A DNA stretch of 64,000 nt from Taxawa tesnikishii (nom. ined.) (lineage: Eukaryota > Ascomycota > Dothideomycetes > Dothideales). Position 1 is the stretch's first letter. The number at the start of each line of letters is the position of its first letter. This document shows positions 21,858-32,410 of this stretch, piece by piece. The position numbers and the translations under genes were made by a program. A model generated the notes under the pieces. The model was not told where the DNA came from. It searched no databases and saw only the letters and a list, made by a program, of their open reading frames with translations. The stretch lies in NCBI GenBank assembly GCA_030247885.1, contig JAPDRO010000004.1, positions 1,240,001-1,304,000 of the forward strand. Reading direction: 5' to 3'.

Positions 21858-24433
21858 ATGGCTGCTCTCGTCGCGAGACCGCCGCAAGCACTGCGCCAGC
21901 GACAGAGACCCAGCCTCGCAACAAGAAACACGTCACGCGCCGGAGCAGAAGACGGCGAGCAGCTTAAGAGCAACTTCGCAGAACCATATGTCAGAACGTG
22001 CGATCATATACTCAAGAAATTCGCCGGGAAACCTCCTTCTTTGACAGTGCATCTACACCCTACACACTTCTGTCTTAACGACCAGGACCAGAGTTGGGCG
22101 TATAACTCGCCCATGCGCGTTGTCATCGACCATCTGCGCAAACGAACCGTACCACATGAATTGGTCAAAGAGCTGCTGGAGGGCAACATTCCTTTTACGA
22201 TGGTGAATGACTTGTGATGCGCTACCAAGGGCAAAGTGAGCTAACATTCAAGCAGGATGTCTGATCGTCCAGGTCAAAAACTACAGGTCATCCACCACCA
22301 AGGCAGGGAACAGCAGCTCGTCCTCATTGCCGGGTGATGCCAACAACAAGCCTTTCTCGATTCATAACTACAACGAGCATATCACACCGTCCCCGTTCGC
22401 GCCATATCCTAAGAAGGCGTCCAACCAGCAAACAAGTTCCGGCTCCGTGAAACCGCCCATACAAGCCAACGGTACCAGTCAAGAGATCAAAGAGGAAGGT
22501 AATGCGCAAGAGTTGGCGGAGAAAGACAAAGGGGTCCAAAGACCATCACAATTGTTCTTCACGAAACACAACTCTCAAAATATCACGAGAGGCTCTACCT
22601 TGCCAGCACGGTTGCGGAAGGGGGCACAAAACGGACTCGGGATGGCTCAACTGAGTCTGCCGATACGACACACGGGCCGCTGCACAAAAAGCAAAGGATG
22701 CTGCTGGAAGCGGGAGCCATAGACCAGTTCGAGTCCGAATACCTTCTTATGACGGAGCCCCTTTGTTGTTGGATCCTGCTTACAATCCGGAAGACGCACA
22801 AAAGATCCTGGACACCCTCAAGCATCCGTTGCACTGTGATCCACCTCCTTCGCCCAAGACACGACAGCGCACCCATGCCGAAATGGCGGCAGATGACGCT
22901 CAGGCAGCTGAGGAAGAGAGGCGCCTGTTGATCATGGATGAACGCGTCAAGCCATCCATTGGAGCGGGTGCGACAGCAGAAGGACAAGGCACGGCGGCCG
23001 CTTTGAGCACCTCACGATTCAAGACGTTAGAGGCTATCAAGCGTGATCACGAAGAGAAGGAGCGCCTCAAGAAGGAAGCGGAAGCCAGAGCCGCAATGGA
23101 GAAGAGACGGCTAGACGCGCAAGCTGCTCAAAAGCGCAAGATGATGGACGAGCAACAGAGACAGAACGACCAGCAGGCGCTCCTACAGAAGCGACAGATG
23201 TTGCTTCAACAGCAGGCGGCCAGACAACAACAACTACAGCAGGCACAACTTGCACAGCAAAACGCCATGGTGCCTACTCCGCAATCGGCACAATTCCCAC
23301 AACAGGGCATGCATTCCTCACCAATTGTGAGGCACCAGACTCCTCAGATGGTGGGATCGTCGCCAGTCGTGCCCAACAGCACCATCGGCGGTGGCGGGTT
23401 CCAGATGGCTCCTTCTGCCTCCAATCAAGGCGCCGGAAGCCCACCCAGACCACCATCAGCGATGCAACACGCTCAAGTACCCATGGTTAGACAGCTCTCC
23501 CAACAGCAGAGCCAGAGTCGGCATGGCACACCGCAGATGGCGCAAGGAACGCCCAACATGCAACCATCGGCTCCCATGGAGCTTAACCGACAAATGAGTG
23601 CCACGCCACGGATGGCGCATGGAAGCCCTGTACCCGGCATGCAGGGCACACCAAATAATGGCATGATAGGTACGCCACAGATGAATCAGCAGCAACACCT
23701 CACGCCGCAGCAGCAGATGGCTATTCTGGCCCAGCAACAAGCCCAAGCGCGTATGCAGCAGGTTCAGAACATGCAAGGATCGCCACCACAAGGCATGACG
23801 CAGGAGCAACAGATCCAGATGATGCGGAATCAGCAGATGGCTATGCAGCGCCAGCAACCAAACATGCAACAGAATCCGCAAGCCATCCAAGCACAGATTC
23901 AGCGCATGCAGCAGATGCAGATGCACAATGGCCAGAACATGGCCGGATCACCCATGCCGCAAGGACACAGCCAGCAGCAACAGCAGCAGCAGCAAATGCA
24001 GATGATGCGGAACCAGCAAATGCGCATGCAGCAACATATGCAACAGCAATTACAGCAGAACGGAGGCCAAATGACGCCCCAGATCCAGGCAGCCCTCCGC
24101 CAGCGCCAGCAGGCGATGCAAGCACAACAAATGGCCGCAATGCGCGCTCAACAGCTCGGCGACCCCACGAACCAGCAACAGTACATGGCAAACCTCCGCA
24201 ATCAGCAGGCGATGCTCGCCCGCTTGCAGCAGCAACAGGCCCAGCAACAGGCCATGGGGAACATGCAAATGGGAGGCATGCAAATGGGCATGCCGCAGCA
24301 GCAGATGCGCAACGGCAACGACCTCTCACAGCAGTTTGCCGCAATGCAAAACGCCCTCAACCAACAACAACAACAACAGCAGCAGCAACAGCAGCAACAG
24401 CAGCAAGGCAGGCCCGGCTCGGGCATGCAGTAG
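21858..24433 (+). CDS. SPT20: SAGA complex subunit SPT20
   Basis: Spt20 is the scaffold subunit that holds the SAGA histone acetyltransferase/coactivator together. Exons 21858-22202 and 22256-24433 give about 841 aa after three bases are restored. The Spt20 domain fills the N-terminal third: EPYVRTCDHILKKFAGKPPS, LTVHLHPTHFCLNDQDQSWA, YNSPMRVVIDHLRKRTVPHE, VKELLEGNIPF, then GCLIVQVKNYR after the intron. Later come TITIVLHETQLSKYHERLYL and LLLDPAYNPEDAQKILD. The last about 450 residues are low complexity and very rich in Q and M, an activation-type region. Frame breaks sit at T4 (22193-22196), G4 (22531-22534) and C4 (22758-22761); each is cured by one more base of the same kind. An automatic caller would split this into three false genes. 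Confidence 0.9.
24362..24406 (+). repeat. CAA/CAG microsatellite encoding poly-Q at the SPT20 C-terminus
   Basis: About 15 uninterrupted glutamine codons, mixed CAA and CAG, lie just before the end of SPT20 (GRPGSGMQ). A shorter tract lies near 23970-24000. Length variation between strains is likely because the unit is 3 bp and keeps the frame. Confidence 0.85.
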
Positions 24434-25371
24434 TACTGCTGCCCTCCGGGCCCGCCGCCGCCGCCTGCACGGTTTGCATTGCATTCTCAGGTGCACGCCA
24501 CGCCGGCTCATATTAGTGCACCATACCAAGGTTGGAGGATTTGGGGGTTTATGATGCAGGGTTGGGAAGGGTTAGGGAGTCCTGAGCCGGGGGGAGGGGG
24601 TTTAGAGTACGGTCGCTTTTCATATTCATGATACCCCTCATCCGCAATTCGTTGTAAAACAGGATCTGCGGAGAATCGCGCGTCGTTTTGAATTGGAATC
24701 TGTCGTGTGCACGTTTGCGTAGCGGGCGTACGTGAATAGAGGGCGGCGGCGGCGGGCCGAGCGGTGTATCGGCAGGTATGTAGGTGAGTGGGATCCGAGA
24801 GGTCCTCGACGCGGGTGGTCCTGTGCCGGTAGTTGTTTTGTCACAGAGCAGGGCATTTTTGGGCTGTAGAATGGCGGTTTTCGCCGTCGGAGGACTTGAC
24901 TGCTGTATTTTTGGGTGCCCCCGCGTCGTAGGGGCCCGTGATTTCTAGACTGTAGCACGGGTCTTGCCGGGTAAGGGATGAAAAACAGAGTAGCTGATTG
25001 TTATCATGCTCGGTACCTGCAGCCGGGGACTCATAAGGAGGACGGGAGTTCCAGTTTTCCTTTGTCGGAAATCCGAATCCGCTATTCCTTTCACACCGGA
25101 TCGTCGGGATACCTGATGATTTCCTATTTGCAAGTGGGCAGCGTTGTAAGAGTGAACGTCATTCAACTATATCTAAATTTTTCAAGTTTCCCACAAGGGA
25201 GAGAGAGAGAGCCGCCTATCCTCTCGCCTCTCCCGACAACCATCGGAAGCCGCCCTTTCCATACTGAGCACCGCCATTCCTTTTCCCGCACGATCGCGCA
25301 TCGTCAGTCGAATGCACATCTCCTTGTCTCTCTTGCGCCCTGCGCACTAGCTCCGCAAGCTTACCGGAATT
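24434..25371. other. Convergent gap between SPT20 and PAN3
   Basis: Both genes end here. The sequence is G-rich around 24550-24610 and has a purine run (GAGAGAGAGAG) at about 25199-25210. No coding or RNA gene is visible. Confidence 0.4.
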
Positions 25372-27592
25372 CTACCTCCTGGCCGCATTCCCGGCCTTCA
25401 ATAGCTCCGCCCAAGCGCTCTCGAATCCCCGCTTCAGCTCCCTGTAGCTGACGATGAAGCAGTTCTGCTCATCGCGACTGACCAGCATGATCTTCTCCTC
25501 GACGCCGGCGTCCAGCTTGTTGAGGCAGGTCAGGATGTGGCCCAGATCGAGCACTGGTCTACCGTCGGAGTCGACCTGGTGGAAGACGTAGTCGCGGAAC
25601 AGTTTGAGGTAGTAGCGCTCTCCGGTTTCCGACCACGCGTTTGAGGGCTGGTTGAGGGTGTGCGATGCTGCGGATTGGTTGGGGTTTGTTGGGTTCGGCG
25701 ATGCTGAGGGGTCCGGCCGCTCGAGGATGGCGTTGAGCTTGGTGGTGAGACGCACCAGACGTCCGTTCTCGAGTTCTCGAGCGAGGGTGCTCGTCAGCGA
25801 GTCATTCTGGTGCAGGGTGGCGTCAAAAGTCTGGATGACCTGTGATGAGATGAGGTTCAAGAATGTGTCGATGGAATGGTCGGATGTTGGTGGCGTTGCG
25901 CCTGCAGCTGAGGATGGTGTTGTGACAGGCGAGGCTGGTGTGAGCAGCCATGTGACGGTTTCGCGTAGCTTTTCGCTGTATACTCGAGTTATTTGCTCGA
26001 GCGATTTCTGTGTGTTGTGGTGTGCAGTTGGGTTCTTGGTTGCGATACAAAGTATCAGTCGACCCAGCTGTGAGAGGTCGTCCTGTTGCAAGTCTGCCGT
26101 GTTCCTGTTCTGGTCAAATTGTGTGATGTCGAGGATCCCGCAGGCGTTCAGCCGTAAACGGTTCTTAGACGTTACGAGAATCTTCTGCGGAACGACTAGA
26201 CGGGCAGCAAGGCCGAGCGAGTGGATAGCTTTCAGTCCGGAGGCAAGTTGCACAATGTACCCCCAAAGTTCGTTGTCGCTCACATAACCGCCAGAAGCAC
26301 GGTTATTCGGATGCCTTTGGGTCTGCATAAAATACTTCTCTGCCGCTGTTTGAGACAGCGGATGATAATCGGTGACAACAATGAGCGAACTGTCGCCGAA
26401 AGCTCTGGTGGTGAAAGCGTCATGCACCGTCACGACGCTTCCGTTGTTGATACGTTTCCAGGTTTGGATTGTGCGGATTGCTCGCTCGTCTGTAAGGCGA
26501 AACCCTTCCAGGCGTCTTAATGCATAGGTGTAGCCGTTTTTACTGGATACTGCTTTGTAGACCCAACTAGTATACCCGAACACAGAGGGGTCTTCTGCGC
26601 GTTAGTATCCAACGCTACCAAAGAATGAAAGTGTTCGAGCTGCTGTGGCAGCGTGGAATTCGGGAACGTCTGAAGAGTGGCTTCGCTTTTTCGTTGCAGC
26701 TCTTCCCGGAGGTGGTCAGGAATGAAGAAATCATGCGTGGTTCTTTGGTATGCCATCAAGTCGTCCCGATACGGTCCGAGAGGTGCGTATAGGTGGTAGT
26801 TGAGCTGTCCACGTGGTTAGCGCAAGCTGCAGTTATTGACTGTAGAGTACCCACAGGATGTGTGAACGTGCTGGACGCTTGAAAGATCGACGACGGCCCA
26901 ACAGTGGACGCATCTTGTGCATATGGGTTAATCTGACCTTGGTGGGACGCATCGGCTATCCCAGACAGGTTAGCCTGTAATGTGAATGGATCGTATGGGT
27001 TGATTGTGTTTGCTGTAGAGTGATTGTCGTTCTGTAGAACATGTCAGAATCCGACGTCACAGCCAAGTTATCGGATACAAACAGGTACGAACCATCTGAG
27101 CAGGTGCAAAGTTCTGAGGTACAAACTCCTGGAAGTCCCGCTGAGTCCACTCTGCAGACGACTGCTTGGTATGGGCAGGAGGAGTTGCTGTCCCTTTGGG
27201 AGTGAACACAGCCGCTGTCGCCGCCTTTGGCGAGATCCCGAGGCTTCTGGTACTTGCCTGCGCATTGTTGGTGGCCGGAGCAAGAGGCGTAAATGAAGGA
27301 GAATCGACGTTTAGGAACCGTTTGACGTTGTTGTTGTTAGCGCTGTCACTCTGAGAGTTGGTCTTGGCTACATCGTGATTGTATGGGCAACCATTGTTCT
27401 GCGCTCTGCAGTTACCGTAGAGCGTGACATTCCGACATAGTATGTTTTTCAGGTTCTCTAGCCAAACCGAAGTAGATTAGCAAAGGTCGGCAATGTTGGC
27501 AAAGGAGCATATAACACGCACCGCGACCTTTAGGGCGAGGAGACTGATGAGCCCGGCGGGGATCGTTCGGAGCGTTCCCCTACTGCCGCCAT
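25372..27592 (-). CDS. PAN3: PAN2-PAN3 deadenylase regulatory subunit PAN3
   Basis: Pan3 binds poly(A)-binding protein and recruits the Pan2 nuclease to shorten mRNA poly(A) tails in the cytoplasm. Exons: 27592-27522, 27457-27093, 27031-26855 and 26804-25372, about 681 aa. Order: a short N-terminus (SPRPKGRENLKNI); a CCCH zinc finger (CRNVTLYGNCRAQNNGCPYNH); a linker with NPYDPFTLQANLSG; HLYAPLGPYRDDLMAYQRTT; a pseudokinase domain (SVFGYTSWVYKAVSSKNGYT, ALRRLEGFRLTDERAIRTIQ, WKRINNGSVVTVHDAF); a coiled coil; and the C-terminal knob (YYLKLFRDYVFHQVDSDGRP, LGHILTCLNKLDAGVEEKIM). Two one-base problems occur: G4 at 26587-26590 (one base short) and C4 at 27577-27580, just after the ATG (one base too many). 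Corrected, every exon phase fits. Confidence 0.93.
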
Positions 27593-27938
27593 GGTATCAA
27601 ATCCTGCCGAACACAAGACAGTTGCCAGAAGCGACAGGTGTAGGCGATGTAGCGCTCCAATGCAAGAGCTCGATATCGGTAATGCCAGGCGCAGATTTCC
27701 GACCACTTGGTAACAATATCAATTTGCAACTCGTTGGGAAGTATCTGGCAGGGGTCAGTATACCATCAGAACTCATGGCGTAGCTCACGGCTGTGTTAGG
27801 CGTCGGTGTTAGATACAGGCCGTCAGGCGGACGAGGGATCCTCTAAAGAGGCGGCCGGTGGAGAGATGGTCTGCTAGAGAGGCATGTCTCAGGTGCCTCC
27901 AGAGTTGCTCGAAGGCTTGCATTCGGCATAGTAACGAT
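27593..27938. other. Gap upstream of PAN3
   Basis: This is the PAN3 promoter side and the 3' flank of the orphan exon. No clear feature is seen. Confidence 0.35.
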
Positions 27939-28340
27939 TCAGGTATGCCGACGGGCCTGTTGGGAATACCGGTATCTGGACATGTTCCGTTGGACACTAC
28001 ATACCTGCTGAAGCAACCGACGGAGATCTGATTGGAGCCAGTCGAGGTATCCGAGGTATCGGTGGAGCGCGTGATGCCAGGCAACGTAATCGTTCCAGGC
28101 ACCAGAACGGAGCAAAGTGTTGTAGGATCGTCTCTCTCGGCGGAAGCGAGCTTGGAGATCGTTCTCGAATGAGCGGTCGGTGCGGATGAATAGGTCGTAG
28201 TATTGGTTGAAATGCTCGTCGGGCACCGATATGTCTCTTCGTTGAACGATGAAATGAGTTCGGAATTGGTGCTCGAGTGAGTGATGTGCGAAGCAAGTAC
28301 GACGGAGTATGTCTTCGTACTGATTTGGATACTCCTCGTA
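27939..28340 (-). CDS. Hypothetical protein, partial (one solid exon)
   Basis: I do not recognise this product. The exon 28340-28005 is open for exactly 112 codons, between a possible acceptor (ccgtag) and a donor (GTATGT). Its translation has convincing protein character: YEEYPNQYEDILRRTCFAHH, VPDEHFNQYYDLFIRTDRSF, ENDLQARFRRERRSYNTLLR, then SGAWNDYVAWHHALHRYLGY and LDWLQSDLRRLLQQ. It is helical and rich in aromatic and basic residues. Splicing at 28004 to acceptor ...caacag (27957) gives a short end ARRHT. Another frame downstream (MQAFEQLWRHLRHASLADHL) also looks coding, so a one-base error may hide a longer C-terminus. Upstream exons could not be assembled with confidence: the region up to 28930 has several short coding-like pieces but also stops. 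Confidence 0.4.
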   Translation of the reverse strand, partial: YEEYPNQYEDILRRTCFAHHSLEHQFRTHFIVQRRDISVPDEHFNQYYDLFIRTDRSFENDLQARFRRERRSYNTLLRSGAWNDYVAWHHALHRYLGYLDWLQSDLRRLLQQVCSVQRNMSRYRYSQQARRHT

Positions 28341-29571
28341 CTACGGTTGATATCCCTGTGCTTGAGGACGGTCACCAGCAGGCACTTTGAATCTGTTAGC
28401 AGGAGGCCTTCATGCTGAATCGACATGTCAACTCTTGGACAAAATTGGATCAATACAGGAGCCGCACGCGGTACTCTTTGCATACTCAATCGATGGTAGT
28501 AACAATGAAAAGGCCACGTTCAGAACGAAAAGACTTGCCGAAAGAATGCTCAGTGGCGAAAGTGAAGACAGAAGAGCAGAAGACGATGGGTCCAGAGGAT
28601 CTCAGCACTCGAGGCGTTGGAGTAGCTCAGGAAGGTCTGGCGCTGCGTTAGTAACTTCCGTGGGCAGGACATGTCAACGTCGACGATAAGTGAGGCAGGG
28701 ATAATCGGCAGCAGGAAAGGAAGCAGGCAGCGATGCATCCTGTCAAGATAGGACTTGAAGGCTTCCGATGCTGGCCAATGATTCTGGATCAGGGAGGTAC
28801 CGACCCGACCCAAGCAATATCTCAGATGTTCCAGATATTCCAGATGTTCCAGATATTCCGGGGAAAACAGGAGCAAGAGGCGAGGTTGAGAACAAGTGTG
28901 GGAGCGGATCCGGGCGTCTGCTTCCTCCATTCACCCCAGATCTGTAAGTGTGATAACTACGGTGGCATCAGCACTGCTCCCGCGTCTTGACATCCGACCG
29001 CAACCTGCAGGGCGACCTGGCACCAGAAGTCACAGACACGGCAGGGCGCGCATCTATCAATAACGCGATGACAACCGAGGGGCTGTCTCTTGTCTGTTTG
29101 ACTGGCACGGGACAGGTCAGATCTGACATACCCGCAACTCCAACCGCGTTAACAAGTCAGCTTTTGAGCAGCCGCTACAGCTCGGCCTCGCAGCAACGTC
29201 TTTATGCTTCTTCTTCTTCAGCTTCTGTATACGCCTCCTGCCGGCTACGCATCTTGACGTCTTGTTTGCTTGAGACACGGGTTGACAGGCCGCCAAGCGG
29301 GTACGCACCGGGTTGACAACCCACCGCTAGGCTATCGAACGAACGGCTTGCCGCGCCGCGCCGTAGGGCTGAAAAGCGTCATTCAGCCAGCAACTTTCAT
29401 GTGCCATCACCACCGTGCTGTCACTCCCACACATCCATACATTACACTGTCTTGTGAGAAAGAACAGAAGAGCAGAACCGTGTGCAGCAATCTCCAACAA
29501 CCTTCAACAATCTCCAACAATCGTCGGCAATCAATCTTCAGCAGTCTTCGGCAAGAAAGAGCCGTGCGGAA
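28341..29571. other. Gap with unresolved coding-like pieces and a 9-bp repeat
   Basis: On the minus strand, 28930-28550 is open and may include upstream exons of the orphan gene, but I cannot choose a model. From about 29000 to 29571 nothing is coding. CAACAATC-type repeats near 29490-29530 precede the UBX gene start and are probably its 5' leader. Confidence 0.3.
28823..28858. repeat. Short tandem repeat, 18-bp unit x2 (9-bp x4)
   Basis: CAGATGTTCCAGATATTC occurs twice in a row without change; inside it two related 9-mers alternate. The array length is a multiple of 3 and would read as LEYLEH units on the minus strand, so it may be coding. Confidence 0.75.
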
Positions 29572-31187
29572 ATGGCGGCGTCCTCAGTAGACCTTTCAAG
29601 CCTCACTGAGGACCAACAGCTCGCATTGCAGCAGTTTACCTCCGTTACCGACCAAGACCTGCACACTGCGCTTCCGCTGCTGCAAAGGTGTCAATGGAAC
29701 GCTCAAGTACATGTCCAGCGAAGGCACATTCTTCTGAGCTATACGTACTGATCGCACGACAGATAGCCATCACGCGCTTCTTCGACGGAGATGCAGACGT
29801 AGTCGACCCAGCCACCGAGTCCGCGGTACCACCTCCCCAGAACACTCGAAGAACAGAAGCTCTAGTAGACAGTATACCATCACGCTCTTCCTCGTCTGCC
29901 AGACATGGCCTGGAGCCAGCACCGCGGGTCGTCGCGACGCCCGAGAGCCAGATGACCCAGCAAGCACCTCTTCTCCTCTCGCTTCTCTTCTTACCCTTCA
30001 ACATCACATACACCATTTTCAGCCGGATCTTCGGCACGGTAGGATACTTCTTCCCTATAATACCACGACTATTGAACCGGCTGTACCCAGCGCGCGGGTC
30101 GCGAGCGTCACGCAATGCGGAGAGAAGACCGCTGAACTCACGCGACACCGCTGCGCGCTTTATCCGAGAATTCGAAGAGGAATACAGCATCTCTCCCAAC
30201 ACTCTCCCGTTCTTCGAGAACGGCTACGCGCAAGCATTTGATCTCGCCAAGCGCGATCTGAAGTACCTCTTGGTCGTCCTAGTCTCGCCCGAACACGACG
30301 ACACGGCGCCTTTCGTCCGGGAAACCCTCCTCTCGCCCGACGTTGTCAACTTCATCAAGAACCCGCAAAACGAGATCGTACTATGGGCCGGCAGCGTACA
30401 AGACTCGGAAGCCTACCAGGTCTCCGACGCACTCCGGGTGACGAAGTTCCCATTCGCAGGTCTGATCGTACACACACCTTCCGTCTCCTCCACCTCCATG
30501 TCCATGATTGCGAAAACGTCCGGGCCGATACCGCCCGCCGATTTCATCTCGAAGATGCAGACCGCGATGCAGCAACGCACGGAAGAGCTCGGGCGAGCAC
30601 GCGCAGTGAGACGGGAGCAGGAGACATCACGATCCATACTGGAGCAGCAGAACAGCGCTTACGAGCGCTCGCTCGCACAGGACAGGGAAAGAGCACGGCA
30701 AAGACGGGAGGCCGAGGCGGCCAGGGAAAAGGCGGAAAGGGAAGAGCGGGAAGCAGCCGAAGCAAAGGGAAGAGAAGCAAGGAATCTCCTACAATGGAAA
30801 ATGTGGCGCGCTCAGTCCCTTCCTGCAGAGCCGCCCGCAGAGGCAAAGGACGTCGTGCGCATCAGCATCCGCATGCCCTCCGGAGACCGCGTGGTGCGCA
30901 GGTTTGCCGACGACGCAGGGCTGGAGGAACTCTACGCTTTTGTGGAGTGTTCCGATCTGGCCGAGCGCCCGGACGGACAGTCGGAGAAGCCGGTTCAGGA
31001 GCCGAGTGGATACGAGCATGAGTACAAGTTCCAGCTCGTGAGCCCGATGCCGAGGGAAGTGTATGATCTTGAAAAGGGCGGGACGCTCAAGAGCAGGATC
31101 GGGAGGAGCGGGAATCTGATTGTGGAGAAGACGGTGGATGATGACGACGAGGAGGACGAAGATGAGGACGAAGAGAAGAACCGATGA
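29572..31187 (+). CDS. UBA-UAS-UBX domain protein, UBX2/FAF2-like ERAD factor
   Basis: ER-membrane adaptor that brings the Cdc48/p97 ATPase to ubiquitinated ERAD substrates. Exons 29572-29706 and 29763-31187 give 519 aa, intact. An N-terminal UBA-like helix set comes first (LTEDQQLALQQFTSVTDQDL, then CQWNAQIAITRFFDGD). Next is a hydrophobic hairpin about residues 115-150 (LLLSLLFLPFNITYTIFSRI, then FGTVGYFFPII) of the kind that inserts into the ER or lipid-droplet surface. The UAS thioredoxin-like domain follows (YAQAFDLAKRDLKYLLVVLV, ETLLSPDVVNFI, VLWAGSVQDSEAYQVSDALR). Then a long charged coiled coil, and the UBX domain (VVRISIRMPSGDRVVRRFAD, YEHEYKFQLVSPMPREVYDL). It ends in an acidic tail. 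The domain order matches S. pombe Ucp10 and human FAF2. Confidence 0.93.
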
Positions 31188-32410
31188 GATGCAAATGGGG
31201 GATCTGGTCGCATTTTAGAAGCAAATATGCATACAACCAGCAAACGCCACGTTTGTAACCGGAGAGTCTTTTTGTCCAAGGCTGGGCAATTCTTATGTCA
31301 GCGCTTCTAACCCCTTCCTAACCCTGCAAAATGTACAAGGCATCGGAAAGGGTAGCCCCCAGCATCACTCCTACCCCTCTCCTTCTTCGATTTTGCTTTC
31401 CGAGGCTGCGCCAGGCTCCGTCACAAAGGTACAAGGAAACCCCCCTTCGTTCAGTGACCTCGTTAGTAATCTCCTCACACACAACCCCTTCATAATCTCT
31501 CCCGCGCCCGTCGAGACAAGACGCAAAAACACGGGCACGGCGTTACAGTAAAGACTCCGGAAACGAGATGGGCCCATCACCCTGTACGAAAGATCGCTCA
31601 GTGGGTGAAAGCTAGAATATGCCCGATCGGCATCGAGCCGCAACCAAGCCAGCCAGGCGTCGGTGATTGTGTTGGGGGGAATGTGATACGATTGGGGGGT
31701 GGAGGGGGTGGAGGGGTGTGGATCGTGAAGTAAGGTCGTTCGCAGATTGGGGCAAATGGAGAGACTGCGGGTTGATGCTCAAGAGAGCCCCCTTTCGACG
31801 ACCAGCGCGAGCTGGTTCCAGATGATGGGGCCAGCCCGTGGAAGGCAGCGGTCCAGCGGGTGCGAACTTGCAGTACGGCAGATAGGTGATTCAGTCAGGT
31901 GAGTAGTCGGAATCCTTGACTAACAGCGCGTAGGACTGCCACGACTTGCTCTCTCCCTGGTGCATTGTATATCCGGAGACTTGACGCTAATCGGGGCTGT
32001 GAGCTATGGCGCGAATAACTATCCTTACCGTGATGGTTGTAACTTACGAGAAAGAAAAGGTGTCGGGGCCAGCTGTTGAGCCCGAACGGGCAGGATGTAT
32101 ATGTAGAAAAAATAAAAAATTCGAGTCGCTCTTGTTCAAGACATAGATGCGTCCATGAAGCTCATGTATACTTGATACTCATCCGAACTCATCGAAGGAA
32201 ACAAAACGATACAAATATCCCATACCCATGCGATCTGTCATTTCCCCTTTTGGCATCCTATCATCCTAAAACGTAAAGAAGAAGAACGTATCTAGACCTC
32301 CACTGTGGCATCATGCAACCGTGCTCCCGTAAGACAACCAGGTCCTATCCAGAATACACAAAACCGCATCGTCGCAGGTCTAAGAGCCACAGACTCGTTC
32401 GACTACCCGC
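31188..32410. other. Convergent gap between the UBX gene and PDI
   Basis: Both genes end here. A G-rich run (ggggggtggagggggtggaggggtg) lies at about 31693-31719. The open frames are short and without motifs. Confidence 0.4.

Noticed and set aside
22763-24433. A separate 556-aa glutamine-rich gene
   Set aside because: It is the C-terminal part of SPT20, cut off by a one-base break at 22758-22761.
23267-24529. Long minus-strand open frames inside SPT20
   Set aside because: They are mirror frames of CAG/CAA-rich coding sequence, giving Leu/Cys/Ala-rich text without motifs.
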